A stretch of 64,000 nucleotides of DNA. Source: Comamonas sp. lk. GTDB lineage: Bacteria; Pseudomonadota; Gammaproteobacteria; Burkholderiales; Burkholderiaceae_C. The notes beneath the pieces are model-generated. The model searched no databases and was not told where the DNA came from. It saw nothing but the letters and a program-made list of their open reading frames with translations. Positions 53,523 to 64,000 of this stretch are shown here, in pieces. A program made the position numbers and the translations under genes. Where the stretch lies: positions 61,346 through 125,345 of the forward strand of contig CAMAQV010000002.1 of assembly GCA_945860595.1 (NCBI GenBank). The letters are read 5' to 3'. The first letter of the stretch is position 1, and each line of letters opens with the position of its first letter.

Positions 53523-54596
53523 ATGAAGCCGTTGAAAAATATAGTTAGAAAACTTGCGTTTTTAGTTGCAACCGCTCTGGTGGCTTCGGCTGCCTGTGCT
53601 GCTGCGGGACCGGTCGTGTCACTGGGCAGCGGCAGTTCGGTTGTGAAGAAAAAGTGGGCGAAACCCGCGCGTGGAGCGATTACCCGGAAAAGTCGCGCCT
53701 CAACCGCAAAAAAGCGTGTGGTGCGTGCCGAGCCCCCCGCACGGCCCTCGGTCGGTCAGCTTGCCGGACTGCACGACGACCGCGACGCGCTGAATCTGAA
53801 GTCCAGCGCCGTTCTGGTGATGGACCAGGACACCAAAGAAATCCTATTCCGTAAAAATGACCAGGTGGTGCTGCCGATCGCTTCATTGACCAAGCTGATG
53901 ACCGGTGTGTTGATCAGCGAAGCCCAGCTTTCCTTGGATGAGCCCATTGTCATTAGCCAGGATGACGTCGACACCGAAAAGGGCAGCCACTCCCGCCTGG
54001 GTGTGGGCACGGAGCTTAGCCGTGGCGAGTTGTTGCATCTGGCTTTGATGTCCAGTGAAAACCGTGCCGCCCATGCGCTGGGCCGCACCTATCCGGGGGG
54101 CCTGGCGCGCTTCGTCGGTTTGATGAACCAGAAAGCGGCCTCGCTGGGCATGCGCGACACCTCCTATGTCGAGCCGACCGGTTTGTCCAGCAACAACCGC
54201 TCCAGCGCTAAAGACCTGGCCACCTTGGTTAACTACGCCTACGGCGATCCGACTCTGCGCGAACTGTCAACCTCCCCCGGTTACCAGGTGTGGGTCGGCA
54301 GCAAGGTGCTGCAGTACAAGAACACCAACCGGTTGGTGAAAAATCCCGACTGGGATATTGGCCTGCAAAAGACCGGCTACATCAGCGAGGCAGGTCAGTG
54401 TCTGGTGATGCAAACCAAAATCGCCGGGCGCAAGCTGATCATGGTGTTCCTGGATTCGGCCGGCAAACTGAGCCGTATTGCTGATGCCGAGCGCATGCGG
54501 CGATGGCTGGAGGGCTCACTGACCGTGCCGTCCAAAACCGGCCCAGTGGCCACTGCCTGGCCGGCGCGCGACCAGGGGCTGCCCCGCATCAACTAG
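53523..54596 (+). CDS. pbpG: D-alanyl-D-alanine endopeptidase (PBP7-like, S11 family)
   Basis: LPIASLTKLMTGVLISEA (SxxK), SSENRAA (SxN), QKTGYISEAG (KTG). Confidence 0.9.
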   Translation: MKPLKNIVRKLAFLVATALVASAACAAAGPVVSLGSGSSVVKKKWAKPARGAITRKSRASTAKKRVVRAEPPARPSVGQLAGLHDDRDALNLKSSAVLVMDQDTKEILFRKNDQVVLPIASLTKLMTGVLISEAQLSLDEPIVISQDDVDTEKGSHSRLGVGTELSRGELLHLALMSSENRAAHALGRTYPGGLARFVGLMNQKAASLGMRDTSYVEPTGLSSNNRSSAKDLATLVNYAYGDPTLRELSTSPGYQVWVGSKVLQYKNTNRLVKNPDWDIGLQKTGYISEAGQCLVMQTKIAGRKLIMVFLDSAGKLSRIADAERMRRWLEGSLTVPSKTGPVATAWPARDQGLPRIN

Positions 54597-54634
54597 GCCT
54601 GTCACCGCCTGTGCTTGGCGAACGCTTCAGGGGT

Positions 54635-55417
54635 TCATGCCATACCGGTATGGCCCAAGCTGTGTGAAATGGACTCTGCGGTGGCGCGCAGAACAGTGAG
54701 CCAGCGGTCGTCCATGCGCCCGGACGGTGCTGAAATCGACAAGCCCGCCACCAAGTGGGATTGGTCATCGTAGACCCCGACCGCCAGGCAGCGCACACCC
54801 AACTCCAGCTCTTCATTGTCGGTGGCGAATCCGTGTTGTTGAACCACGCTCAGCGCACGCTCTAGCGCTGCAGGCTCACGGATGCTGTTGACCGTGTGCC
54901 CCGGAAGTCCGGTTCGCAGGGCGTAATTACGCACCTGTTGCACCCCATCATGGGCCAGAAACAGCTTGCCCACCGAGGTCAGGTGCAAGGGTGCCCGTCC
55001 CCCGATGGCGCGCACCACCTGCATACCCGATCGTTCGCTGTAGGCGCGCTCGATATAGATGATCTCGTCACCCTGGCGCACGCTCAGGTTCACCGGTTGT
55101 TCAATGACATCGTGCAGAGCGCGCATAGGCCCCAGCGCGGCATCGCGCACATTCAGCCGCCCCTTAACGACATTGCCCAGTTCCAGCAGGCGCATACCCA
55201 AACGGTAGGTGCCCGGCTGGGCGCGGTCGACGTAGCGACCGATGACCAGGTCATTCAGGATACGGTGCGTGGTGGAGGGATGCAGTCCCGCCGCTGCGCT
55301 GATGTCCTTGAGCGACATGGACGACTCGGTCGACGCGAGGATATCTATCAGGTCAAAAACCCGCTCAATCACCTGTACCGAGGGGACCGTGGGCCCCGGC
55401 AGGGTGCGGGTGTTCAT
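54635..55417 (-). CDS. IclR-family transcriptional regulator
   Basis: [67 protein letters not shown]. Confidence 0.93.
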   Translation of the reverse strand: MNTRTLPGPTVPSVQVIERVFDLIDILASTESSMSLKDISAAAGLHPSTTHRILNDLVIGRYVDRAQPGTYRLGMRLLELGNVVKGRLNVRDAALGPMRALHDVIEQPVNLSVRQGDEIIYIERAYSERSGMQVVRAIGGRAPLHLTSVGKLFLAHDGVQQVRNYALRTGLPGHTVNSIREPAALERALSVVQQHGFATDNEELELGVRCLAVGVYDDQSHLVAGLSISAPSGRMDDRWLTVLRATAESISHSLGHTGMA

Positions 55418-56190
55418 GCGGTATTGGCCAAGCTGGCACGCGCTGCATCGGCGCCTGTAAATGGTCGCCAGTGGCCCTCAAGAAGCAACTCAAATGGGCC
55501 GAAGCGAACCTTGTAGTCCATTTTGCTGCTTTGTGCGATCCAATAGCCCAAGTAGACGTGGCGTAGTTGTAACTCACGCGCCTGCTCGATCAGCCATAGC
55601 ACGCCATACGTGCCGTAGCTGGCTTTGTCGGCGGGGTCGTAAAAGGTGTAGACCGCCGACAAGCCGTCGTCCAGTACGTCCACGATAGAGACCATTTTGA
55701 GCACGCCACTGCTGCCTTCCGGTGCGGGTTCCCGGAACTCGATGAGCCGCGAATTCACGCGGCTTTGCAGCAAAAACTGGATGTACTGCGCGCGACTGTC
55801 CTCATCCATGCCCCCGCCGCTGTGGCGGCTGCGCTGGTAGCGCAGGTAGAGGGCGTAGTGCTCTTCGGAATAACCCAGCTGGACGGCCCGTGCCTGCAGG
55901 CTGGCATGCTGGCGGACGGCGCGTTGCTGGCTGCGGTCAGGTTGGAAAGTCGCAGCGGCGACCCGCATGGCCGTGCAGGCTTTGCAGTGATCGCAATACG
56001 GGCGGTAGGTGAACATGCCGCTGCGCCGGAAGCCCTTGGCCACCAGTTCTGAATAGGTGCTGTTGTTGATCAGGTGGCTGGGGGTCGCCACCTGCGAGCG
56101 GGCCTGCCGATCTACCAGATAGCTGCAGTCGTAATGCGCAGTTGCATAAAACTGCAGCGTTTGCAGCGGAAGGTCTTTCAGGTCAGTCAT
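55414..56190 (-). CDS. bpt: Aspartate/glutamate leucyltransferase (arginyltransferase family)
   Basis: [59 protein letters not shown]; next to aat. Confidence 0.94.
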   Translation of the reverse strand: MTDLKDLPLQTLQFYATAHYDCSYLVDRQARSQVATPSHLINNSTYSELVAKGFRRSGMFTYRPYCDHCKACTAMRVAAATFQPDRSQQRAVRQHASLQARAVQLGYSEEHYALYLRYQRSRHSGGGMDEDSRAQYIQFLLQSRVNSRLIEFREPAPEGSSGVLKMVSIVDVLDDGLSAVYTFYDPADKASYGTYGVLWLIEQARELQLRHVYLGYWIAQSSKMDYKVRFGPFELLLEGHWRPFTGADAARASLANTA

Positions 56191-56932
56191 GGCGTGCGCT
56201 GGGCAAAATGTGCTGCCAGTATAGGGCGCTGAATTCCCACTGCAGGGGCGGCTGCAGCGTGGCGGTGCGCAGATGGCGCAGAAACTCGACCCGGCTGATG
56301 GGTGCCGCCCCGAGGCTGGCCATATGCCCGGTTTGCTGCTGGCAATCCACCAAAACCACCTCCTGTGCCCGGCACAGCGCCACCAGGGCTGCCAGGGCGA
56401 CTTTGGAGCCGTTGGTCTGGTTGGTGAACATGGATTCTCCGAATACCGCCCGACCGAGTGCGACGCAATACAGACCGGCAACCAGTGTGCCGTCGATCCA
56501 GACCTCGACACTGTGCGCAAGACCCGCGCGGTGCAATTCGGCATAGGCTTCGACCATGGCGGGGACAATCCAGGTGCCGGGCTGGCCCTTGCGTGCCGTC
56601 TGTGCGCAGCGGCGGATCACCGCCTCAAACGCCGTGTCAATGCGCACGGCGCAATCCGGATTTGCCACAAATTTACGCAGATGCTGTTGCAGCGAGCGGT
56701 GCAAGCGGAATTCTGCCGTGCGAAGCACCGTGCGGGGGGCCGGGCTCCACCACAAAATCGGCTGGTCGTCGTTGAACCAGGGAAAAATGCCGTGCGTGTA
56801 GGCGCGCTGCAAGCTCTCCACGTCGAGCGCGCCGCCTGCCGCCACGAGGCCGGGTGCTGGCGCATCCGGGCCCCAGGCCGCATCGGGAAATGCATCGCCA
56901 GGTTGTAGCCAGGGCAAATGGGGTTCGGACAT
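56183..56932 (-). CDS. aat: Leucyl/phenylalanyl-tRNA-protein transferase
   Basis: [42 protein letters not shown]. Confidence 0.96.
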   Translation of the reverse strand: MSEPHLPWLQPGDAFPDAAWGPDAPAPGLVAAGGALDVESLQRAYTHGIFPWFNDDQPILWWSPAPRTVLRTAEFRLHRSLQQHLRKFVANPDCAVRIDTAFEAVIRRCAQTARKGQPGTWIVPAMVEAYAELHRAGLAHSVEVWIDGTLVAGLYCVALGRAVFGESMFTNQTNGSKVALAALVALCRAQEVVLVDCQQQTGHMASLGAAPISRVEFLRHLRTATLQPPLQWEFSALYWQHILPSARHD

Positions 56933-57044
56933 GGGGGACGGTTCACGTTGGCGCCGGTCGCAGCGGCAGCGGCAACCGACGTGCGCATGGTACTGCCGTC
57001 ATCGCTGCGGCCCGCAAAAAGGGTGCCGGTTAGAATTAGCGGGT

Positions 57045-57121
<77 letters not shown>

Positions 57122-57180
57122 TCTTTCTACAATGCCAAAGCCGTGTCTTTGGCATTTTTGTTCCTCCCTACACCCCGCAA

Positions 57181-57257
57181 CTGCCCGTAGCTCAGTTGGA
57201 TAGAGCAACAGCCTTCTAAGCTGTAGGTCACAGGTTCGATTCCTGTCGGGCAGGCCA
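57181..57257 (+). tRNA. tRNA-Arg (anticodon TCT), CCA encoded
   Basis: CTGCCCG-TAGCTCAG...CTTCTAA loop...GTTCGATTC..CGGGCAG-G-CCA. Confidence 0.96.
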
Positions 57258-57262
57258 GTGTT

Positions 57263-58096
57263 CTACCCGTGCGGATCCGGTTGTGCGCTGACGACCGGCA
57301 TACCCAGTCCCAGCCAGCGCAGCGCGCTGCCGCCTAGCGCGGCGGTATTTCCGGTGCTCAGCAGGCGGGTCGTGCCCGCGATGCCCTGCGGTAGCAGCAG
57401 CCCGGCCTGTTCCAGGACCCGCCTGGTTTGCTGGCTGACTGGCGGCCCTGCTTCCAGCAGCGTGGTGTGTGGGCCCACCAGGTTTTGCAGCAGGTCGCCG
57501 ACCAGGGGATAGTGTGTACAGCCCAGAACCAGTTGGTCGATCTGACCGTCCATGGCACCAAACCCGCCCATAGCCTGCACATAGCGCGCGCACAGTAACT
57601 CCGCCGTGCCGGCCTCACCGCTCTCAATCGCGCCGGCAAGACCATCACAGGCTTGCAAGACAAAGCGTGCTTGTCCTTGCAGCTTGTCCAGCAGGGTCTT
57701 GAATTTGGCGCTTTGCAGTGTGCTGCGGGTCGCCATGACGCCCACCACCTTGGTTCGGCTGGCAGCGGCTGCGGGTTTGAGCGCAGGCTCCACGCCGACG
57801 ATGGGAAGCGAAGGCCAGCGTTCGCGCAGCGTGTGGATCGCCGCAGCCGTGGCGGTATTGCAGGCTACCACCAGGGTTTTGACGCCGTGCTGCGCGACCA
57901 GGTAGTCCGCCACGCGCAGGGCGCGGGCGTTCACGTAGTCGTCCGTGCGCTCGCCATAGGGTGCGTGGGCGGCGTCGGAGAGGTAGACGAAGTCTTCCTG
58001 CGGGAGTTCCGCGCGCAGGGCGCGCAGCACGCTCAAACCGCCTACGCCGCTGTCAAACACCCCGATGGGGGCAGCAGCGTGCGCGCAGCGGCTCAC
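57263..58096 (-). CDS. murI: Glutamate racemase
   Basis: IGVFDSGVGGLSVLRALRAELPQEDFVYLSDAAHAPYG; VACNTATAAAI; LGCTHYPLV. Confidence 0.95.
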   Translation of the reverse strand: MSRCAHAAAPIGVFDSGVGGLSVLRALRAELPQEDFVYLSDAAHAPYGERTDDYVNARALRVADYLVAQHGVKTLVVACNTATAAAIHTLRERWPSLPIVGVEPALKPAAAASRTKVVGVMATRSTLQSAKFKTLLDKLQGQARFVLQACDGLAGAIESGEAGTAELLCARYVQAMGGFGAMDGQIDQLVLGCTHYPLVGDLLQNLVGPHTTLLEAGPPVSQQTRRVLEQAGLLLPQGIAGTTRLLSTGNTAALGGSALRWLGLGMPVVSAQPDPHG

Positions 58097-58107
58097 CCGG
58101 GTGGCCC

Positions 58108-59661
58108 TCAGGCGGTCGTCAGCGGGATGGATTTGAATTCGCCGCTGGCGATGCGCTCTTTCCAGATCGCCGGGCCGGTGATGTGGGCGCTGGTGCCGCC
58201 GGCGTCGACCGCCACGGTCACCGGCATGTCGACCACATCAAACTCATAAATCGCTTCCATTCCAAGGTCGGCAAAGCCCACGACCCGGGCCTGCTTGATC
58301 GCCTTGCTCACCAGGTAGGCGGCACCGCCCACGGCCATCAGGTACGCGCTATGGTGCTTCTTGATGGCCTCTATGGCCACCGGCCCGCGCTCGGCTTTGC
58401 CCACCATCGCAATCAGCCCGGTCTGCGCCAGCATCATTTCCGTAAAGCCGTCCATGCGGGTGGCGGTGGTCGGGCCGGCCGGGCCGACAGCCTCGCCTGC
58501 AATGGGGTCGACCGGGCCCACGTAGTAAATCACCCGGTTGCTGAAGTCCACGGGCAGGGGCTCGCCTTTGGCCAGCAGGGTTTGTATGCGTTTGTGCGCG
58601 GCGTCGCGCCCGGTCAGCATCTTGCCGTTGAGCAACAGGGTTTGGCCGGGCTTCCAACTGGCAACTGCAGCAGGGGTCAGGGTGTTGAGGTCCACGCGCT
58701 GGCTCTTCTGGGTGTCGGGCGTCCAATTGACGGCCGGCCAGAGGTCCAGCGAGGGCGGATCCAGGTAGACCGGGCCGCTGCCGTCCATCACAAAATGGGC
58801 ATGGCGGGTGGCAGCGCAGTTCGGAATCATAGCCACGGGTTTGCTCGCAGCATGGGTAGGGTACAGCTTGATTTTGATGTCCAGTACCGTGGTCAGCCCG
58901 CCCAGGCCTTGGGCACCAATACCCAGTGCGTTGACTTTGTCATACAACTCCAGCCGCAGGTTCTCCACCGGGGTGAGCACTGCGCCGCTGCTGGATTTGG
59001 TCTGCAGTTCATACATGTCCAGGTCGTCCATCAGACTTTCCTTGGCCATCAGCGCCGCTTTCTCCGCCGTGCCGCCAATGCCAATGCCCAGCATGCCCGG
59101 CGGGCACCAGCCTGCGCCCATGGTGGGCACGGTTTTGAGCACCCAGTCGACCACCGAGTCACCCGGGTTGAGCATGACCAGCTTGCTCTTGTTTTCGCTG
59201 CCGCCGCCTTTGGCCGCGACGGTGACTTCCAGTTTGTCGCCTGGAACCAGCTCGGTGAAGATCACCGCAGGCGTGTTGTCCTGGGTGTTTTTCCGCAGGA
59301 ATTCCGGATCAGCCACCACGCTGGCGCGCAAGGTGTTACCGGGGTGCTGGTAGGCACGGCGCACGCCTTCGTTGATGGCATCGTCCAGACTACCGGTGAA
59401 GCCTTCCCAGCGCACATCCATGCCGACTTTCAGAAAGACGTTGACGATGCCGGTGTCCTGGCACATGGGGCGGTGACCTGTCGCGCTCATCTTGCTGTTG
59501 GTCAGAATCTGGGCGATAGCATCTTTGGCGGCGGGGCTTTGCTCGCGGGCGTAGGCCCGCGCCAGATGGGCGATGTAGTCGGCGGGGTGGTAGTAGCTGA
59601 TGTACTGCAGCGCAGCGGAAACGGACTCGATCAGGTCGTTTTGGCGTATGGTGGTGCTCAT
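58108..59661 (-). CDS. Class I fumarate hydratase
   Basis: MSTTIRQNDLIESVSAALQYISYYHPADYIAHLARAY...CQDTGIVNVFLKVG...PGMLGIGIGGTAEKA. Confidence 0.92.
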   Translation of the reverse strand: MSTTIRQNDLIESVSAALQYISYYHPADYIAHLARAYAREQSPAAKDAIAQILTNSKMSATGHRPMCQDTGIVNVFLKVGMDVRWEGFTGSLDDAINEGVRRAYQHPGNTLRASVVADPEFLRKNTQDNTPAVIFTELVPGDKLEVTVAAKGGGSENKSKLVMLNPGDSVVDWVLKTVPTMGAGWCPPGMLGIGIGGTAEKAALMAKESLMDDLDMYELQTKSSSGAVLTPVENLRLELYDKVNALGIGAQGLGGLTTVLDIKIKLYPTHAASKPVAMIPNCAATRHAHFVMDGSGPVYLDPPSLDLWPAVNWTPDTQKSQRVDLNTLTPAAVASWKPGQTLLLNGKMLTGRDAAHKRIQTLLAKGEPLPVDFSNRVIYYVGPVDPIAGEAVGPAGPTTATRMDGFTEMMLAQTGLIAMVGKAERGPVAIEAIKKHHSAYLMAVGGAAYLVSKAIKQARVVGFADLGMEAIYEFDVVDMPVTVAVDAGGTSAHITGPAIWKERIASGEFKSIPLTTA

Positions 59662-59808
59662 GGGTGTAAATTTGCGCCAGTTGCGCGGTGAAACAGGTGC
59701 GGTGAGTGTAGCCAGGGCCTGCCGGACGGCCCTGCCGCGTCGCGTCAGTGGCTTGTAAGTGCAGACCACGAATATCCGCGCCATAAATCTATTCGAGGAG
59801 AGACATTG

Positions 59809-61806
59809 GTGAGCACGTCAACATCTGCGATTGAATCGGTCCTGGTCGAAAACCGGGTTTTCCACCCCCGTCCCGAAACGGTGGCTGCCGCGCGCATCTC
59901 CGGCATGGACAGCTACCTTGCCATGTGCGCCCACGCCGAGGCCGATCTGGAGGGCTTTTGGGCCACGCTGGCCCGCGACAACCTGGTCTGGAACAAGCCC
60001 TTCACCCGCACGCTGGATGAATCCAACGCGCCCTTTTACCGCTGGTTTGACGACGGCCAGCTCAATGCCAGCGCCAACTGCCTGGACCGGCACATGGGCA
60101 CGCCCACCGAGAACAAGACTGCCATCATTTTTGAAGCCGACGACGGCGCGGTCAGCCGGGTTACTTATAAAGAACTGCTGGCCCGCGTCAGCCAGTTTGC
60201 CAACGCGCTCACAGCCTGTGGCATTCAGCGCGGCGACCGCGTCCTGATTTACATGCCGATGACGGTAGAAGGCGTGATCGCCATGCAGGCCTGTGCCCGC
60301 ATCGGAGCAACCCACAGCGTGGTGTTCGGCGGCTTTTCCGCCAAGGCCTTGAATGAACGCATCATCGATGCCGGTGCGGTCGCAGTGATTACCGCCAACT
60401 ACCAGATGCGTGGCGGCAAGGAGTTGCCCCTCAAAGCCATTGTCGACGAAGGCCTGGCGATGGGCGGTTGCGAGACTATCAAAAATGTGTTGGTCTACGA
60501 GCGCACGGCCACCGCCTGCAATATGGTTGTTGGACGCGACAAAACCTTTGCCCAGGCCTTGGCCGGTCAGAGCACCGACTGCCCCCCGGTGGCCGTGGAC
60601 GCTGAGCATCCCCTGTTCATTCTCTACACCTCTGGTTCGACCGGCAAGCCCAAGGGCGTGCAGCACTCCACCGCCGGTTATCTGCTGTGGGCCAAGCTGA
60701 CCATGGATTGGACCTTTGACCTGCAGCCCAGTGATATTTTCTGGTGCACCGCCGACATCGGCTGGATCACCGGCCACACCTATGTGGCCTATGGGCCGCT
60801 GGCGGCTGGTGCCACGCAAATCATTTTTGAAGGCGTGCCGACTTTTCCGAATGCCGGGCGCTTCTGGCAAATGATCGAGCGCCACAAGTGCTCCATTTTT
60901 TACACCGCGCCAACCGCCATCCGTTCGCTGATCAAGGCGGCCGAGTCCGATGCCGCAGTGCACCCCGCGCGCTCGGACCTGAGCAGCTTGCGCATCCTCG
61001 GTTCGGTGGGCGAGCCCATCAACCCGGAAGCCTGGATGTGGTACCACAAGCATGTGGGCGGCGAGCGCTGTCCCATCGTTGACACCTTCTGGCAGACGGA
61101 GACCGGTGGCCACATGATCACGCCGCTGCCGGGTGCCACGCCGTTGGTTCCGGGCAGTTGCACGCTGCCGCTGCCGGGCATCATGGCCGCCATCGTCGAT
61201 GAGGTAGGTAACCCCATTCCCAACGGAACCGGCGGCATTCTGGTGGTCAAGCGCCCCTGGCCCTCCATGATCCGCACGATTTGGAACGACCCCGAGCGCT
61301 TCAAGAAGAGCTACTTCCCAGAGGAAATGGGCGGAACGCTGTACCTGGCCGGCGACGGCGCAGTTCGCAGCGCCGACCGGGGTTACTTCCGCATTACCGG
61401 GCGCATCGACGATGTGCTCAATGTGTCCGGCCACCGCATGGGCACCATGGAGATCGAGTCCGCCCTGGTGTCCAAAACGGACCTGGTGGCCGAGGCTGCC
61501 GTGGTGGGCCGCCCGGACGCCATGACGGGCGAGGCGATTTGTGCTTTTGTGGTGCTCAAGCGCCCACGCCCCAACGGTGATGAGGCAAAAGCCATTGCCA
61601 AAGAACTGCGAGACTGGGTTGCCAAAGAAATCGGCCCAATCGCCAAGCCCAAAGACATCCGCTTTGGCGAGAACCTGCCCAAGACCCGCAGCGGCAAGAT
61701 CATGCGACGCCTGCTGCGCTCCCTGGCCAAGGGCGAGGCGATCACGCAAGACACCTCGACGCTGGAAAACCCGGCGATCCTGGACCAGTTGGGCCAGGCC
61801 TACTGA
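59809..61806 (+). CDS. acs: Acetyl-CoA synthetase
   Basis: [53 protein letters not shown]-terminal [13 protein letters not shown]. Start may be 59806. Confidence 0.93.
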   Translation: MSTSTSAIESVLVENRVFHPRPETVAAARISGMDSYLAMCAHAEADLEGFWATLARDNLVWNKPFTRTLDESNAPFYRWFDDGQLNASANCLDRHMGTPTENKTAIIFEADDGAVSRVTYKELLARVSQFANALTACGIQRGDRVLIYMPMTVEGVIAMQACARIGATHSVVFGGFSAKALNERIIDAGAVAVITANYQMRGGKELPLKAIVDEGLAMGGCETIKNVLVYERTATACNMVVGRDKTFAQALAGQSTDCPPVAVDAEHPLFILYTSGSTGKPKGVQHSTAGYLLWAKLTMDWTFDLQPSDIFWCTADIGWITGHTYVAYGPLAAGATQIIFEGVPTFPNAGRFWQMIERHKCSIFYTAPTAIRSLIKAAESDAAVHPARSDLSSLRILGSVGEPINPEAWMWYHKHVGGERCPIVDTFWQTETGGHMITPLPGATPLVPGSCTLPLPGIMAAIVDEVGNPIPNGTGGILVVKRPWPSMIRTIWNDPERFKKSYFPEEMGGTLYLAGDGAVRSADRGYFRITGRIDDVLNVSGHRMGTMEIESALVSKTDLVAEAAVVGRPDAMTGEAICAFVVLKRPRPNGDEAKAIAKELRDWVAKEIGPIAKPKDIRFGENLPKTRSGKIMRRLLRSLAKGEAITQDTSTLENPAILDQLGQAY

Positions 61807-61900
61807 TGCCCCTTGGGTTTCCCGCCCCGCATAGTGCAGCGATAAGCGGGTGCTCTTGGGCCTGTAGCGGTCTATTTGAGCGCGAGTATCCAGTCCACCT

Positions 61901-63604
61901 TCAATAGTCGTCCAGCACCGCGCCTTTGCTGGCGGTGGAGGCATTGAAGGCGAACTTGGCTTGCACGCCGCGCATGTAGCGGGGTGCGGGCGCTTTCCAG
62001 GCGGCGCGGCGGCGGGCGATTTCAGCGTCCGGCACATTCAATTGCAGTAGTAACGCGTGCGCGTCGATGGTGATGGAGTCACCTTCGTGGATCATGGCGA
62101 TCGTGCCGCCTACCGCCGCTTCGGGCGCAACGTGTCCCACCACCATGCCCCAGGTGCCGCCGGAGAAGCGGCCGTCGGTAATCAGGCCCACGCTCTCGCC
62201 CAGGCCGGCACCGATGAGCGCACCGGTGGGTGCCAGCATTTCGGGCATTCCGGGGCCGCCTTTGGGGCCAAGGTAGCGCAGCACCATCACGTCGCCGGCG
62301 ACGATCTGCCCCGCCAAAATGGCTTTCAAGGCGGATTGCTCGTCGTCAAACACCCGTGCCGGGCCGGTCATCACCGGTTTTTTCAGCCCGGTGATCTTGG
62401 CTACACATCCTTCTGGCGAGAGGTTGCCTTTGAGAATGGCCAGGTGGCCCTGGGCGTACATCGGGTTGTTGATGGGGCGGATCACGTCCTGGTCCGCGCG
62501 GGGTGCGTCCGGAATGTCCTTGAGCACCTCGGCAATCGTCTGGCCGGTAATCGTCAGGCAGTCGCCGTGCAGCAGACCGGCCGCCAGCAGAGTTTTCATG
62601 ACCTGGGGAATGCCACCGGCGCGGTGCAAGTCCACCGCCAGGTATTTGCCGCTGGGCTTGAGGTCACACAGCACCGGCGTCTTGACGCGCACGCGCTCGA
62701 AGTCCTCAATCGTCCACTCCACGCCGGCGGCATGCGCAATCGCCAGAAAGTGCAGCACCGCGTTGGTCGAACCGCCGGTGGCCATGATGACGGCGACCGC
62801 GTTCTCGATGGACTTGCGCGTCACGATGTCACGCGGCTTGATATCTTTTTTGATCGCCTCGATCAGGACCTGGGCCGATGCTTTGGCTGAATTCAGCTTC
62901 TCGTCATGGGGATTGGCCATGGTGCTGGAATAGATCAGTGAGATGCCCAAGGCCTCAAAGGCGCTGGACATGGTGTTGGCCGTGTACATGCCGCCGCAGG
63001 AACCGGGACCCGGAATGGCGCGTTGCTCGATTTCGTGCAGATCGAAGTCGCTCATATTGCCCGCCGCGTTCTGGCCCACGGCCTCGAACACGCTGACGAT
63101 ATTGAGATCCTGTCCCTTGTAGCTGCCCGGCAGAATCGTGCCGCCGTACACGTAGATAGCCGGCACATTGGCCCGCAACATGCCCATGAGGCCTCCGGGC
63201 ATATTTTTGTCGCAGCCGCCAATGACCACCACGCCGTCCATCCACTGGCCTTGCACACACGTCTCGATGCAGTCGGAAATCACCTCGCGGCTGACCAGGC
63301 TGTACTTCATGCCCTCAGTTCCCATGGCCATGCCGTCCGAGATGGTGGGGGTGCCAAACACCTGGGCGTTGCCGCCCGCCTCTTCGATGCCCGCGATTGC
63401 CGCGTCTGCTAATTTTTGCAGGCCGCTGTTGCACGGCGTAATCGTGCTGTGCCCGTTGGCCACGCCCACCATGGGCTTTTTGAAGTCGGACTCTTCATAG
63501 CCCATGGCGTAGTACATGGACCGGTTGGGCGCGCGCGATTTGCCCTCCGTGATATTGGCGCTGCGGCGGTTGATGGGCAAGAGGGGGCGTGCGGTGTCGG
63601 TCAT
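61901..63604 (-). CDS. ilvD: Dihydroxy-acid dehydratase
   Basis: [59 protein letters not shown]. Confidence 0.96.
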   Translation of the reverse strand: MTDTARPLLPINRRSANITEGKSRAPNRSMYYAMGYEESDFKKPMVGVANGHSTITPCNSGLQKLADAAIAGIEEAGGNAQVFGTPTISDGMAMGTEGMKYSLVSREVISDCIETCVQGQWMDGVVVIGGCDKNMPGGLMGMLRANVPAIYVYGGTILPGSYKGQDLNIVSVFEAVGQNAAGNMSDFDLHEIEQRAIPGPGSCGGMYTANTMSSAFEALGISLIYSSTMANPHDEKLNSAKASAQVLIEAIKKDIKPRDIVTRKSIENAVAVIMATGGSTNAVLHFLAIAHAAGVEWTIEDFERVRVKTPVLCDLKPSGKYLAVDLHRAGGIPQVMKTLLAAGLLHGDCLTITGQTIAEVLKDIPDAPRADQDVIRPINNPMYAQGHLAILKGNLSPEGCVAKITGLKKPVMTGPARVFDDEQSALKAILAGQIVAGDVMVLRYLGPKGGPGMPEMLAPTGALIGAGLGESVGLITDGRFSGGTWGMVVGHVAPEAAVGGTIAMIHEGDSITIDAHALLLQLNVPDAEIARRRAAWKAPAPRYMRGVQAKFAFNASTASKGAVLDDY

Positions 63605-63676
63605 GGTGCTGCGGCAGTGCCGGGTTGGGATGCGAAGGGTAAGCCGACATTTTACGAGCGCGGGCACAATAGCCCC

Positions 63677-64000
63677 ATGCTGCTGCACCCGCAAATTGAC
63701 CCTATTGCCTTGCAGATCGGCCCTCTGGCGGTGCATTGGTATGGCTTGACCTACCTGGCCGCGTTCGGGCTGTTCATGGCGCTGGGTCGGCTGCGCCTGC
63801 GGCACCCGCCCTATGTGCACATGCCACCAGATCGTGCATGGACAGAGGGCGACGTGGAAGATTTTTTGTTCTGGGGCGTGCTCGGCGTGGTGCTGGGTGG
63901 GCGCATCGGCTACTGTCTTTTTTACCAGCCTGCGTATTACGCCCTCAACCCCCTGGAGATATTGGCGGTTTGGAAGGGTGGCATGGCTTTTCACGGCGGC
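63677..64000 (+). CDS. lgt: Prolipoprotein diacylglyceryl transferase (partial, runs off right edge)
   Basis: [30 protein letters not shown]...[34 protein letters not shown]. Confidence 0.95.
   Translation, partial: MLLHPQIDPIALQIGPLAVHWYGLTYLAAFGLFMALGRLRLRHPPYVHMPPDRAWTEGDVEDFLFWGVLGVVLGGRIGYCLFYQPAYYALNPLEILAVWKGGMAFHGG

Noticed and set aside
57961-59691. 576-aa plus-strand ORF antisense to the fumarase gene
   Set aside because: Mirror-frame artifact; composition non-protein-like, and the minus strand carries the class I fumarase.
59818-62037. 739-aa minus-strand ORF antisense to acs
   Set aside because: Plus strand encodes a full-length acetyl-CoA synthetase with clear motifs; the antisense ORF is His/Gly/Arg-rich low-plausibility protein typical of high-GC mirror frames.

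Overview
This 64 kb window comes from a high-GC betaproteobacterial purple phototroph, probably Burkholderiales/Comamonadaceae and Rhodoferax-like (lineage is inference). Bases 1-12000 are a bacteriochlorophyll island: bchN (partial), bchF, aerR/ppaA, ppsR, bchG, bchP, tspO, bchO, bchD, bchI, an NnrU/Z-ISO-family gene and bchC. Next comes a precursor and cytochrome-maturation operon (dxs-hemA-ccmABCDE), then trxA, an AddAB-like nuclease/helicase pair and a TIGR03862-type flavoprotein. A puc (LH2) operon follows at 25.6-27.7 kb. The rest is mostly housekeeping: a 4.5S RNA, dnaX-ybaB-recR, moaA-mobA-moeA, hppA/ppa, nadE, glnB, ilvBNC, pssA, aat-bpt, two tRNAs, murI, fumarase, acs, ilvD and the start of lgt. 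Main observations: (1) a 28-codon single-TM microprotein ORF, ATGA-coupled to pucC with a strong SD, is a candidate new LH2 accessory or gamma-like subunit; (2) PucA carries Phe44-Leu45, the B800-820 signature, and PucB has Gln where Arg normally contacts B800; (3) dnaX contains an A9 run where both alternative frames stop at once, predicting a short gamma form; (4) TGT-N12-ACA PpsR operators lie upstream of ppsR, bchG, bchC/dxs and puc; (5) an NnrU/Z-ISO homologue sits inside a bch operon; (6) a sigma factor is ATGA-coupled to a DUF3619-like membrane protein.
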